NCBI GenBank assembly: GCA_029959615.1 | Contig: JASCOD010000001.1 | Location: 1 to 64,000, forward strand | Direction of reading: 5' to 3' | Length of the DNA stretch: 64,000 bases | Source of the DNA: Flavobacteriaceae bacterium PS02338 | GTDB taxonomy: Bacteria > Bacteroidota > Bacteroidia > Sphingobacteriales > Sphingobacteriaceae | Shown: one piece after another, positions 9,389 to 17,908 of the stretch | Layout of the letters: the number at the start of each line of letters is the position of its first letter | How positions within the stretch are numbered: the first letter of the stretch is position 1 | Program-made: the position numbers and the translations under genes | Notes under the pieces: model-generated | Databases searched by the model: none | The model's input: only the letters and a program-made list of their open reading frames with translations | Told to the model about the DNA's origin: nothing

Positions 9389-11122
9389 TTAAAATAAAGC
9401 GGTAATGCCAAAATGGATTTTACCCTGGCGCAAATTTAAAGGATTATTTCTTTGTTTGCCTAAAGCATAGGTAATAGAAAGAATACCAAGGTTGGTTTCA
9501 AAGTTAACCCCAACACCAAACCCTAATGGAAAATCCGAATAATTTATCTGACTTGTTTGATACTTCAAATAGGCTTGATTATAAAATGCAAATAAAAAAG
9601 AGTTTTGCTCTAAGAGGTATCTAAATTCTGCATTGCCATAAGTATAGGCATTGGCCAATATAGATAATTCATTAAATCCACGGAGGCTTCTTTGCCCACC
9701 CAACCTAAAAACCTCATTCTCTAGCAAATACTTTCCGTTTAAAACTGCTGTTTGGTTAGATACTGCAAATACAAACTGCTTTGCCAAAGGAAGGTAATAA
9801 TTCAATTGGCTAAACCACCTATAAGAAGTACTATTTAGCGGCACCCCCTGATAAAGATTTTCGGGAATAGCTGCATTACGTTTGATTTTCTTACTTCCAA
9901 CAGCTACATCAACGACCAAACTGTAACCTTTTTGAGGATTGTAGCGGTAATCTAAGTCTTCAATGTTTAAGCCTACACCATAAAAAGTAGTATTGGCATC
10001 CAAAATAGAAGGTAGTGATGTTGCATTTTGATAATTATCAACAGCCGAAAGTCTAGTCGATTTATTTTCTATAAAAAATTGAAAGGCATTATTTCCTTTA
10101 AGGAGATAATTGAAACCTAACTTGGTGTCTACATTTAAAAAAGAAGTGTCTTGCTTATAAAGGTAAAGGCTCGGGCTTACGCCGAAATCAGTATTAAGCA
10201 CATGAGGGACTACAACTTTTAGATCCAACAGCTGACTTCGCTGAGCAAGCCCCTGATAGTTAAAGTTTAATTGTTCGCCTCTCTTAAAAGCATTTTGCAA
10301 ATGTAGCTTTAGGTTACCTACCAATTGACTTTTTCCTGTTGCTGTATTTTGCTGCAGCCCTACCACACCGTCAAATTGATTGGCATTTTTTCTATTAACG
10401 AAAATTTTCACCGAGGCTCTTTCACTAGAAAAATCTATTTCGGTGGGCTTTAATACTTCCAAGAAAGGGAGTTCTCTTAGTCTACTCTCTACTTGTTTAA
10501 CTAATTTTTCATTGTAAACGCTACCATTTTTAATCCCCAAATAGGACTGAATATACCTCTGTCCTATCTCGGCACTGCCGATTACTTTTAACGTATCAAA
10601 CAATAACTTCTGGTTGGGTTTGGCATTAATAGCAGCTGAGATAGTATTTCCTTCAATCGCCACCTGCTCTAAACTGACACTAGCAAATGGATATCCATTA
10701 TTTTCATAATACAACAACAAGCTTTCAAAGAGCTGAGTTAAACGCTCTGGATCAAAATCTACTTGTTCGTAATTTCTCTCTTTAAATCCCACAGCCTGCC
10801 GAATAGCAATAGGCAAATTGCCGCCAGATAGCCGTACCCATTTATACAAAGCATTAGGCTCAATAACTATTGTTGCCAATTGCTCGGCAAATTCAATCGT
10901 TTTTATCTCGGCAAGGAGATAGCCTTTAAATTGTAATTGCGAAAGGATTTTTTCAGCTTCTTTATAGACCGAAATGCTATCTGCCGCTTCTTTTGTAAAA
11001 GAAACCACTTTAGTTAATGATTTACTCGTTTCAGGAAATACTAGGTTTAAGTTATAAGTTTTTTGGGCGAAAGAACATACGCCAGTACAAAATATCAAAA
11101 AACAACAAACAATAAACCTCAT
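9389..11122 (-). CDS. BamA/TamA-family outer-membrane protein with POTRA-like repeats
   Basis: The protein has 577 residues with a signal peptide (MRFIVCCFLIFCTGVCSFAQ). Residues about 25-240 contain POTRA-like units (LLLYYENNGYPFASVSLEQ and FDTLKVIGSAEIGQRYIQ). A 16-strand-type beta-barrel should follow to the C-terminal Phe (FGITALF), the signal recognised by the BAM machinery. LGGQRSLRGF is the barrel-lumen motif equivalent to the VRGF/VRGY motif of BamA. The essential bamA is usually longer, so this is probably an accessory Omp85 protein. It heads the operon with DUF4271 and the HemD-like gene. Confidence 0.8.
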   Translation of the reverse strand: MRFIVCCFLIFCTGVCSFAQKTYNLNLVFPETSKSLTKVVSFTKEAADSISVYKEAEKILSQLQFKGYLLAEIKTIEFAEQLATIVIEPNALYKWVRLSGGNLPIAIRQAVGFKERNYEQVDFDPERLTQLFESLLLYYENNGYPFASVSLEQVAIEGNTISAAINAKPNQKLLFDTLKVIGSAEIGQRYIQSYLGIKNGSVYNEKLVKQVESRLRELPFLEVLKPTEIDFSSERASVKIFVNRKNANQFDGVVGLQQNTATGKSQLVGNLKLHLQNAFKRGEQLNFNYQGLAQRSQLLDLKVVVPHVLNTDFGVSPSLYLYKQDTSFLNVDTKLGFNYLLKGNNAFQFFIENKSTRLSAVDNYQNATSLPSILDANTTFYGVGLNIEDLDYRYNPQKGYSLVVDVAVGSKKIKRNAAIPENLYQGVPLNSTSYRWFSQLNYYLPLAKQFVFAVSNQTAVLNGKYLLENEVFRLGGQRSLRGFNELSILANAYTYGNAEFRYLLEQNSFLFAFYNQAYLKYQTSQINYSDFPLGFGVGVNFETNLGILSITYALGKQRNNPLNLRQGKIHFGITALF

Positions 11123-11129
11123 ATACTCT

Positions 11130-11137
11130 CAAAAGTA
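11130..11137 (-). promoter_or_regulatory. -7 element of the BamA-like gene
   Basis: On the minus strand this reads TACTTTTG, a perfect TAnnTTTG, ending 7 bases before the ATG at 11122. No good TTG partner was seen at the usual distance upstream. Confidence 0.45.
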
Positions 11138-11164
11138 ACAAAAGCAAGGTTTAAATAAATAAAA

Positions 11165-11443
11165 CTATTTGTATTTACACAAATAAGAAACTTGTCCGCT
11201 TACTTTTACCTTAAAAGAAGAATTAGCTTCTACTTCAAATTTTTGAGCAGCACTAAAAGTTTTCCAATCGACTTCTCCCACTAGCAAAACATCCATTTCT
11301 CCTTCAACAATAATCATTGTTTCATGCGTAGAGGTTCCAAATTCATATTCACCGGCATCGATAACACCTACTGTAGATTTGCCATTACTTTCGTAGCCTA
11401 AAGATTTTACGGCTCCATCAAAATATTCGTTTACTGTAATCAT
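11165..11443 (-). CDS. ppnP: Pyrimidine/purine nucleoside phosphorylase PpnP
   Basis: This 92-residue single-domain cupin matches PpnP (formerly DUF1255), which phosphorolyses several nucleosides to base and ribose-1-phosphate. The characteristic N-terminal NEYFDGAVKSLGY, the central STVGVIDAGEYEF and the C-terminal SYLCKYK are all present, and the length is standard. It is a cytoplasmic monocistronic gene divergent from hemW. On the minus strand TATTTTAG (11455-11448) ends 4 bases before the ATG, a one-mismatch version of the promoter element seen before other genes here. Confidence 0.9.
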   Translation of the reverse strand: MITVNEYFDGAVKSLGYESNGKSTVGVIDAGEYEFGTSTHETMIIVEGEMDVLLVGEVDWKTFSAAQKFEVEANSSFKVKVSGQVSYLCKYK

Positions 11444-11527
11444 GTTGCTAAAATAAAAACATCGAGCATAAAAATTTTATATTCTTTCAAATTTTGATCG
11501 AATTCGATACTATCTCAACTTTAACTC

Positions 11528-11535
11528 TACCTTTG
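11528..11535 (+). promoter_or_regulatory. -7 element directly before the hemW GTG start
   Basis: TACCTTTG is a perfect TAnnTTTG and only 4 bases separate it from the GTG at 11540. The hemW protein cannot start later because its Fe-S motif begins at residue 11, so the mRNA would be leaderless or nearly so. No clear TTG partner at 19-21 bases upstream was seen. Confidence 0.5.
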
Positions 11536-11539
11536 TGCC

Positions 11540-12679
11540 GTGGCCGGTATCTATATCCATATTCCCTTTTGCAAAAAAGCTTGCACTTATTGCGATTTTC
11601 ATTTTACCACTTCTACCAAATATATCAACGAAATGGTAGAGGCAATCTGCAAAGAAATAGTCTTCAAAAAAGATCGTTTAGCTGGCCAACAAATTGGTAG
11701 CATCTATTTTGGAGGCGGCACACCATCGGTGTTACCAAGTACGGCATTACAACAAATTTTAGCCACGGTAGAAAAGCACTTTTCTATCTCTTCTGATGCT
11801 GAAATCACAATAGAAACCAATCCAGATGACCTTACTTCTTCGAAAATCGCCGAATTAAGAAAACTACCAGTTAACCGTTTCAGTATTGGCACGCAATCTT
11901 TTTTTAACGAGGACTTAATTTGGATGAACCGTGCCCACAATGCACAAGAAGCTAGTGATTGTATCAAGAGAAGTCAAGATGCAGGTTTCGAAAATCTCAC
12001 TATAGATTTAATTTATGGATATCCATTATTGAGCAACGAGAAGTGGAAATCAAACATTTATACCGCGTTAGAGTTGAGTATCCCACATCTATCGGCTTAT
12101 TCATTAACTGTAGAACCTAAAACAGCATTAGCTCACGCTATCGAAAAGGGTAAACAACCAATGGTAAACGATGAGCAAAGTGCAGAACAATTTTTGACAC
12201 TTATTGACATTGTCAATGCTAATGGTTTTGAACATTACGAAATTTCAAATTATAGTCTACCAGGAAGATATGCCGTTCATAACACTAATTATTGGAAAGG
12301 TATTCCATATTTAGGTATAGGGCCTTCTGCTCATGGTTTTGACGGGCATGATAGATATATCAATGTGGCCAATAATGCAAAATACATGGAAAGCCTTATG
12401 AAAGGGCAATTGCCAGAAACCATAGAAAGGTTAAGTAACACTGATAAATTTAATGAATATGTAATGACCTCATTAAGGACAATGTGGGGCTTAGATATCA
12501 AAAAAATTGAACAGGATTTTGGCAGGATCTATGCAGATCAAACTCAAAAAATGATCAAGCCTTTTATTTCCAATGGGAAATTATTTGCAGATGGCAACTT
12601 TATCAAACTCAGCAATACTGGGAAATTATTTGCAGATGGCATTGCAGCAGAGCTGTTTGCTGACGATCAAGAACTTTAA
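11540..12679 (+). CDS. hemW: Heme chaperone HemW (radical SAM)
   Basis: HemW is a radical-SAM family heme-binding chaperone that delivers heme to membrane respiratory proteins. The radical SAM Cys motif is IHIPFCKKACTYCDF (Cys11, Cys15, Cys18), followed by YFGGGTPSVL and the SAM-binding IETNPDDLT. The HemW signature near NYWKGIPYLGIGPSAHGFDG separates it from HemN, and the 379 residues agree with HemW. The start is GTG at 11540; no other start lies between it and the Cys motif. A repeat of KLFADGN / KLFADGI near the C-terminus is a small internal duplication. Confidence 0.93.
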   Translation: MAGIYIHIPFCKKACTYCDFHFTTSTKYINEMVEAICKEIVFKKDRLAGQQIGSIYFGGGTPSVLPSTALQQILATVEKHFSISSDAEITIETNPDDLTSSKIAELRKLPVNRFSIGTQSFFNEDLIWMNRAHNAQEASDCIKRSQDAGFENLTIDLIYGYPLLSNEKWKSNIYTALELSIPHLSAYSLTVEPKTALAHAIEKGKQPMVNDEQSAEQFLTLIDIVNANGFEHYEISNYSLPGRYAVHNTNYWKGIPYLGIGPSAHGFDGHDRYINVANNAKYMESLMKGQLPETIERLSNTDKFNEYVMTSLRTMWGLDIKKIEQDFGRIYADQTQKMIKPFISNGKLFADGNFIKLSNTGKLFADGIAAELFADDQEL

Positions 12680-12731
12680 TAATTTTAAATATCATAACTT
12701 CGTAAAGTAGTTAAACAGGAAAGACATATAG

Positions 12732-13517
12732 ATGAAAAATAAGGTAATTTGGATTACAGGCGCTTCATTTGGCATTGGAGAGGCTTTGGTTTATGAACTG
12801 AATGCATTAGAGGCAAAACTCATCATCTCTTCTCGAAACCGTGATGAACTTTTCCGGGTAAAGCAGAAATGCCGAAACCAAATAGATGTACATGTACTTT
12901 CTTTAGACTTAGAAGATAGCGGTTCACTTCCTACAAAAGCAGAAGATGCCATGCGTATTTATGGCCGTATCGATATGTTGATCAACAGCGGGGGCATTAG
13001 CCAAAGAGCTTTGGCACTAGAAACCGATCTTAAGACCGAACAACGTTTAATGGATGTCAATTTTTGGGGAACTACTATTTTAAGTAAAGCCGTGCTACCT
13101 AGTATGATTAAGCAAAACACTGGAACTATTGTTTGTATAAGCAGTTTAGTAGGCAAATTTGGAACTCGATTACGTTCGGCCTATGCCGCATCTAAACATG
13201 CACTGCATGGCTATTTCGAATCTTTAAGAATAGAACTTGACAATCCGAATATCCATATTCTTTTGGCTTGTCCTGGCTTCATTAAAACCAAGGTTACCAT
13301 AAATGCGCTAACTGCTAATGGCAGTAAACAGGGCACAATGGATTCTGCACAAGAAAATGGCATGTCCGCTGAAGAATGTGCTAAACAAATCATCAAAGCC
13401 ATCGAAAAAAAGAAAGACGAAGTCTACATAGGTGGAAAAGAAGTGAAAGGAGTGTTTTTAAAGCGATTTTTCCCGAGCATTTTCAACAAGATCATCAAAA
13501 AAGCAAAGGTGACTTAA
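12732..13517 (+). CDS. Short-chain dehydrogenase/reductase
   Basis: The Rossmann-fold SDR has the cofactor motif TGASFGIG at residues 9-16, NSGG in place of the classical NNAG near residue 87, and the catalytic pair in YAASK (Tyr151, Lys155) with the Ser in CISSLVG. Its 261 residues match the classical SDR class, and the extended basic C-terminus (IFNKIIKKAKVT) resembles the DHRS7-like group. The substrate cannot be told from sequence. It follows hemW by about 50 bases on the same strand, where TAACTTCG (12695-12702) is a weak promoter candidate. Confidence 0.85.
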   Translation: MKNKVIWITGASFGIGEALVYELNALEAKLIISSRNRDELFRVKQKCRNQIDVHVLSLDLEDSGSLPTKAEDAMRIYGRIDMLINSGGISQRALALETDLKTEQRLMDVNFWGTTILSKAVLPSMIKQNTGTIVCISSLVGKFGTRLRSAYAASKHALHGYFESLRIELDNPNIHILLACPGFIKTKVTINALTANGSKQGTMDSAQENGMSAEECAKQIIKAIEKKKDEVYIGGKEVKGVFLKRFFPSIFNKIIKKAKVT

Positions 13518-13641
13518 GCTGATTTACATCATTTTATTCACATTTTATAATAGTTCGCATACGATTTTAAGTTTTTAATTACAAATTTGTAGCGTTTAAC
13601 TTTTTGTTAAATTTAATTGAAAGTTTACACCCCATTACACA

Positions 13642-14520
13642 ATGAGCTTTATATTAAAACCTGTCGATACTGTTGAAAATATCAGTAAAGAAGACTTTAA
13701 AAAGAATTATCTCGACCCTAGACGACCTTTGGTAATTAAAGGCCTTACTAAAGATTGGCCGGCCAGAGAAAAGTGGACAGCAGAATATTTGAAATCCATT
13801 GCAGGAGAAGTAGAGGTTCCGTTGTACGACAATTCTAAAGCTGATCCAAGCAAACCAATCAACTCAGCGGTTACGCACATGAAATTTGGCGAGTATTTAG
13901 ACCTTATTAAACGTGAGCCCACCGAGTTACGCATTTTTCTCTTCAACCTTTTTAAAAAGGTACCAGGACTTATAGATGATATCAAAATCCCGAAAGATTT
14001 AGTGGGTGGGGTTATGGAAAGTATTCCAGCGATGTTTTTCGGAGGTTCAAATTCTGAGACGTTCCTACATTATGACATTGATCTACCAAACATTATGCAT
14101 ACGCATTTTGGTGGTCGCAAGCACATTATTCTATTTGATTATAAATGGAAAAAACGTTTGTATTGCCTTCCTAATGCTACTTATGCCTTAGAAGATTTCA
14201 ATGTTGGTAATCCAGATTTCGAGAAATATCCCTCATTAAATGGCATTGAAGGTTATGAGGTAATCTTAGAACATGGAGATACTTTATTTATGCCAATCGG
14301 GATGTGGCATTGGATGAAATATCTAGATGGATCTTTCTCTTTAAGCTTAAGAGCGTGGGATCAATCGATCCCCGGTAAAGCAGCAAGCTTGTGGAGTCTT
14401 TTTAGACATGGTGCCGTAGACAGTCTACTAAAAATGGCATTTAAAGCTAAATATGCTAGTTACCGAGAAAAACTGGCTGTAAAAAGAGCAGAAAACGCCT
14501 ATACCAAGGGGCGCTTATAA
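13642..14520 (+). CDS. Cupin-like (JmjC/FIH-type) Fe(II)/2-oxoglutarate oxygenase candidate
   Basis: The protein has 292 residues of the cupin_8 / JmjC-like family. The metal-binding facial triad is visible as His143 and Asp145 in FLHYDID and the distal His223 in MPIGMWHWM. An N-terminal IKGLTKDWPAREKW matches the start of the family. Such proteins hydroxylate protein or small-molecule substrates using Fe(II) and 2-oxoglutarate. The substrate here is unknown. It is monocistronic, with an intrinsic terminator 16 bases after the stop. The palindrome ACAAATTTGT at 13581-13590 lies upstream. Confidence 0.8.
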   Translation: MSFILKPVDTVENISKEDFKKNYLDPRRPLVIKGLTKDWPAREKWTAEYLKSIAGEVEVPLYDNSKADPSKPINSAVTHMKFGEYLDLIKREPTELRIFLFNLFKKVPGLIDDIKIPKDLVGGVMESIPAMFFGGSNSETFLHYDIDLPNIMHTHFGGRKHIILFDYKWKKRLYCLPNATYALEDFNVGNPDFEKYPSLNGIEGYEVILEHGDTLFMPIGMWHWMKYLDGSFSLSLRAWDQSIPGKAASLWSLFRHGAVDSLLKMAFKAKYASYREKLAVKRAENAYTKGRL

Positions 14521-14535
14521 TATTGATTTTAATGG

Positions 14536-14572
14536 AGCGGGGCATCGGATAGGGTAGCCCCGCTTTTATTTT
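14536..14572 (+). terminator. Intrinsic terminator after the cupin-like gene
   Basis: AGCGGGGC (14536-14543) pairs with GCCCCGCT (14557-14564), followed by TTTATTTT. The stem is perfect and G+C-rich in an otherwise AT-rich context. Confidence 0.88.
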
Positions 14573-14662
14573 AATCATTCTTGTATTCGACAAGCTGCGA
14601 GGAGAAATTCAAAACAAAGCGAGCAAACAAAAAACACCAAAGTCTCACAAAAACAAAAATAA

Positions 14663-14693
14663 TTGTGCCTTAACTAACCTGTTGTTAATTTCG
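14663..14693 (+). promoter_or_regulatory. Promoter of the acetyltransferase operon
   Basis: TTG (14663-14665), 20 bases, then TAATTTCG (14686-14693), one mismatch from TAnnTTTG. The ATG at 14701 follows after 7 bases. Confidence 0.5.
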
Positions 14694-14700
14694 CAGTACA

Positions 14701-15315
14701 ATGGAAGAAAAAAAACTGAGCGAAAAAGAGAAAATGTTGGCCGGAAAGGCTTACCAAGCTGGCGATAACGAATTGGCCAGTGATAGACTAAAAGCTCGTG
14801 AAATCGTTTTCGAGTTCAATAACCTACCTCCAAAACAGATTAAGCAACGTAAACAGCTCATCAAAAGGTTATTTGGTAAAACAGAAACTATGTTTTACGT
14901 GGAGCCTCCTTTTCGTTGCGATTACGGCTATAATATTGAGGTTGGCGACCACTTTTATAGCAACTTTAACCTCACTATTTTAGACTGTGCCAAAGTAAGT
15001 ATTGGTAATAACGCTTTTTTTGGCCCAAATGTGGCTATCTATACTGCTGGCCATCCTTTACATTCACATTTACGTAACCAAGAACATGAATGGGCGCAAC
15101 CTATTACCATAGGCGATAGCGTCTGGTTAGGCGGAAACGCGGTCATCAATCCAGGGGTAACTATTGGTAGCAATGTAGTTATTGGATCGGGAAGCGTGGT
15201 AACTAAAGATATTCCAGACAATGTTTTTGCGGCAGGTAATCCTTGCAAAGTAATCAGGGCAATTACCGATGCAGACAAGGACTTTTACTACAAAAATTTC
15301 ACTTTAGAACAATAA
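14701..15315 (+). CDS. Maltose/galactoside O-acetyltransferase family protein
   Basis: This is a cytoplasmic acetyl-CoA-dependent sugar O-acetyltransferase. An N-terminal Mac domain (EKMLAGKAYQAGDNELASDR) is followed by a left-handed beta-helix of hexapeptide repeats (IGNNAFFGPNVAIY, IGDSVWLGGNAVI, IGSNVVIGSGSVV). The catalytic His is about residue 118 in TAGHPL. The 204 residues agree with Maa/LacA enzymes; the exact sugar is not predictable. It is 6 bases upstream of the DUF3050 gene, so the two are probably co-transcribed. Confidence 0.9.
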   Translation: MEEKKLSEKEKMLAGKAYQAGDNELASDRLKAREIVFEFNNLPPKQIKQRKQLIKRLFGKTETMFYVEPPFRCDYGYNIEVGDHFYSNFNLTILDCAKVSIGNNAFFGPNVAIYTAGHPLHSHLRNQEHEWAQPITIGDSVWLGGNAVINPGVTIGSNVVIGSGSVVTKDIPDNVFAAGNPCKVIRAITDADKDFYYKNFTLEQ

Positions 15316-15321
15316 GATTAA

Positions 15322-16107
15322 ATGAATCCACATATTGAAAATATCAACATCGAAATTGCTACGCTCAGAAATCAAATTGTAAACCACAATGTTTACACCC
15401 AAATTAGCGATTTGCCCGAGCTTCGTATTTTCATGGAGCATCATATCTATGCTGTTTGGGATTTCATGTCGTTGTTAAAAGCATTACAAATTAACCTTAC
15501 TTGCACTACCCTACCATGGTTTCCTGTAGGCAATGCCAAAACAAGGCAACTCATTAATGAAATTGTAGCTGGAGAAGAATCTGATTTGGATGAAAAAGGA
15601 GAAATCAAAAGTCACTTTGAGTTATACTTAGATGCGATGGAACAGGTTGGAGCAGATACGCAACCTATCCGTACTTTCATCCGTTCGTTACAATTGGGAA
15701 AAACTTTTGCGGAAGCTTACGAAATTGCCAATGTTCCGTTAACGGCACAAGCTTTTATGGACAGTACTTTTGCCATCATCAAAGCCAACAAAAACCATGT
15801 CACCGCAGCGGCATTTACTTTCGGGCGTGAGGATTTAATTCCAAATATGTTTCATAGCATGGTTAACGATTTGAATAGCAAGCATCCCGACCAAGTAACT
15901 ATTTTCAAATACTATTTAGACAGACACATTGAAGTAGATGGCGACCATCACAGTCATCTGGCTTTAGAAATGACCAGCGAACTTTGTGAAGATGATGAAA
16001 ATGCCTGGGGCGAAGCTACTGTAGCCGTTAAAGAAGCCTTGCAACAGCGTATTAATTTATGGAATGGTGCCTTGAAAGCAATAGCAAATCAAACAGAATT
16101 GGCTTGA
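15322..16107 (+). CDS. DUF3050 (heme-oxygenase-like fold) protein
   Basis: The protein has 261 residues and matches DUF3050 from end to end: FMEHHIYAVWDFMSLLKALQ near the start, LTCTTLPWFP, then YYLDRHIEVDGDHHSHLALE toward the end. The family is predicted to adopt the all-helical heme-oxygenase-like diiron fold, and the His- and Glu-rich segments (EHH, DRHIEVDGDHH) could supply metal ligands. No reaction is known. It follows the acetyltransferase after 6 bases. Its last codons form one arm of a long hairpin (16086-16129). Confidence 0.85.
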   Translation: MNPHIENINIEIATLRNQIVNHNVYTQISDLPELRIFMEHHIYAVWDFMSLLKALQINLTCTTLPWFPVGNAKTRQLINEIVAGEESDLDEKGEIKSHFELYLDAMEQVGADTQPIRTFIRSLQLGKTFAEAYEIANVPLTAQAFMDSTFAIIKANKNHVTAAAFTFGREDLIPNMFHSMVNDLNSKHPDQVTIFKYYLDRHIEVDGDHHSHLALEMTSELCEDDENAWGEATVAVKEALQQRINLWNGALKAIANQTELA

Positions 16108-16129
16108 AAAGCCAAATTCCGTTTGATTT
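16086..16129 (+). terminator. Long hairpin formed by the 3' end of the DUF3050 gene
   Basis: The arms 16086-16105 and 16109-16129 pair over about 20 bases with one mismatch and one bulge, and the DUF3050 stop codon TGA sits at the loop. No uninterrupted U tract follows. It may stabilise the 3' end or assist termination at the next hairpin. Confidence 0.45.
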
Positions 16130-16215
16130 ATAAATACCTAACTGACCCTGAAATAAATTTGCTTCGCAGCTATTGCATGGTCATGGTGACACTAAGTTCG
16201 CGTTTCGTCATGCTG

Positions 16216-16240
16216 ATCCGATAACTATCGGATTTATTTT
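16216..16240 (+). terminator. Terminator-like hairpin in the DUF3050-DUF5690 gap
   Basis: ATCCGAT (16216-16222) pairs with ATCGGAT (16227-16233) and is followed by the T-rich TTATTTTACTT. Sequence around it (TTTCGTCATGCTGATCC) looks like a remnant of the dispersed palindromes found elsewhere in the window. Confidence 0.5.
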
Positions 16241-16376
16241 ACTTCGTAGGTTTTCATTTTGCTAAAGGTCAGTATCGACTCCAAAGACTTGTTTTGGTAG
16301 ATTAATAATCAAACTCCAATTAGCAACTTTTGGTTTATGGTGCAAATAGGTTATCTTCAAATTAAGATTAACCTTT

Positions 16377-17642
16377 ATGATGAGCCAAGCCAACACTAGC
16401 AAATCTATGAAAACTGGGCTGTATGCAGCTGTAGTAGTATTTTTAGCCTATACCATGATCTTCGGTTACAGGAAGACCTTTACTGTCGCCACCTTTGACG
16501 GTTTAACCATCGCTGGTTACAGCTACAAAACAGTTTTAGTGATTACGCAGATGCTCGGTTATCTACTAGCCAAGTTTTACGGCATTAAATATATTTCAGA
16601 GTTAGGGCGAACTGGCAGAGGGAGAATCATCCTGATTCTTACAGGGATTTCGTGGTTAAGCTGGTTACTTTTTGCAATAGTGCCGATGCCCTACAATATC
16701 GTTTTCCTGTTTGTGAATGGCTTTCCTTTGGGCATGCTTTGGGGCGTAGTATTTTCCTATGTAGAAGGCCGTAGAAGTACAGATTTTATTGGTGCCACTT
16801 TAGCTGTGAGTTTCATTTTCGCCTCTGGTTTTGTGAAATCTGTAGGTGCTTGGCTCATGACTAGCTTTGGTATTTCTGAGTTTTGGATGCCTTTTTATAC
16901 TGGTTTAGTATTTTGTATTCCGCTGGCGCTATTCGTGTTTCTAATGGAAAAGATACCGCAGCCTGATGAAGAAGATGTCAAATTTAGAGCAGAGCGAGTC
17001 GCGATGACTGCAGCCGATCGACAAAAATTTATTAAAGATTTTCTAGGTGGAATTATTGCCTGCGTAATTATCTATTGCTTCGCCACTATTTTTAGGGATA
17101 TCAGAGACAATTTTAGTGCAGAGATGTGGAAGGAAATGGGTTTCTTTAACCAACCAGCAATATTCTCTAAGACAGAAACACCAATTACCATTATTGTGCT
17201 CGTACTTATAGGCAGCATGGTAATGATTAAAAACAACTTCCTTGCATTGAAAACAGCGCATTGGTTTATTGTCATTGGTTTTGTGATTGCTGGCGTTTCT
17301 ACCTTAGTTTTTAAAGCAAACCATTTAAGTCCTATAGCATGGATGACTTTAGTTGGCTTAGGCTTGTACATGGTCTATATTCCTTTCAATGCCATTTTCT
17401 TTGACAGATTGATTTCTACTTTTAAATATGCTAGTAATGTAGGTTTCCTCATTTACATTGCTGATGCTTTTGGTTATGTGGGTAGTATTGGTGTATTGCT
17501 CAGCAAAGAGATTTTCAAAGTAAAACTGAATTGGGTTACTTTCTTTTCGAGCAGTGTGATGATTTTATCGGTAGTTGGCGTGCTGCTTACTTTTTATTCA
17601 CTTTATTACTTTTCTAACAAGTATAGGAAGCTAGCTAAATAA
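16377..17642 (+). CDS. DUF5690 family multi-pass membrane protein (MFS-like)
   Basis: The product has 421 residues with about twelve hydrophobic helices and the DUF5690 start pattern (YAAVVVFLAYTMIFGYRKTF). A long cytoplasmic loop between helices 6 and 7 (about residues 180-225) and the overall layout are those of major-facilitator transporters. A characteristic RDIRDNFSAEMWKEMG segment follows helix 7. The substrate is unknown. Two adjacent ATGs (16377 and 16380) are possible starts. The gene appears monocistronic. Confidence 0.82.
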   Translation: MMSQANTSKSMKTGLYAAVVVFLAYTMIFGYRKTFTVATFDGLTIAGYSYKTVLVITQMLGYLLAKFYGIKYISELGRTGRGRIILILTGISWLSWLLFAIVPMPYNIVFLFVNGFPLGMLWGVVFSYVEGRRSTDFIGATLAVSFIFASGFVKSVGAWLMTSFGISEFWMPFYTGLVFCIPLALFVFLMEKIPQPDEEDVKFRAERVAMTAADRQKFIKDFLGGIIACVIIYCFATIFRDIRDNFSAEMWKEMGFFNQPAIFSKTETPITIIVLVLIGSMVMIKNNFLALKTAHWFIVIGFVIAGVSTLVFKANHLSPIAWMTLVGLGLYMVYIPFNAIFFDRLISTFKYASNVGFLIYIADAFGYVGSIGVLLSKEIFKVKLNWVTFFSSSVMILSVVGVLLTFYSLYYFSNKYRKLAK

Positions 17643-17680
17643 CTACTTAGAAGCTGCGTTTTTCTATCTCAATGAGGTCT

Positions 17681-17852
17681 TTTACTAGTCCAGTGGGGTC
17701 TAACTACCTATCGTTACACGTTATCAACCCCAAGTTATACGTTATAGAACCTATAATTTGAGGTCTATAACGTCAAACGACACGTTCGGAACGTATAATT
17801 TAGGGTTATATAACCTATCGCGAGTAGTTCGGAACGTCAACGGACTAGTAAA
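17681..17852. repeat. Nested palindromic block bounded by perfect 11-bp inverted repeats
   Basis: TTTACTAGTCC (17681-17691) and GGACTAGTAAA (17842-17852) are perfect inverted repeats around 150 bases. Inside are a hairpin ACGTTATAGA (17739-17748) / TCTATAACGT (17764-17773), the palindrome GGTTATATAACC (17804-17815) and two copies of GTTCGGAACGT (17784-17794 and 17827-17837). No open frame runs through it. It fills most of the 342-base gap between the DUF5690 gene and the NTF2-like gene. Confidence 0.7.
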
Positions 17853-17908
17853 TCACACCGGAACATCATAGATTTACGTACCGGTTGATGTAAAATGTGC
17901 TAAGCAAT

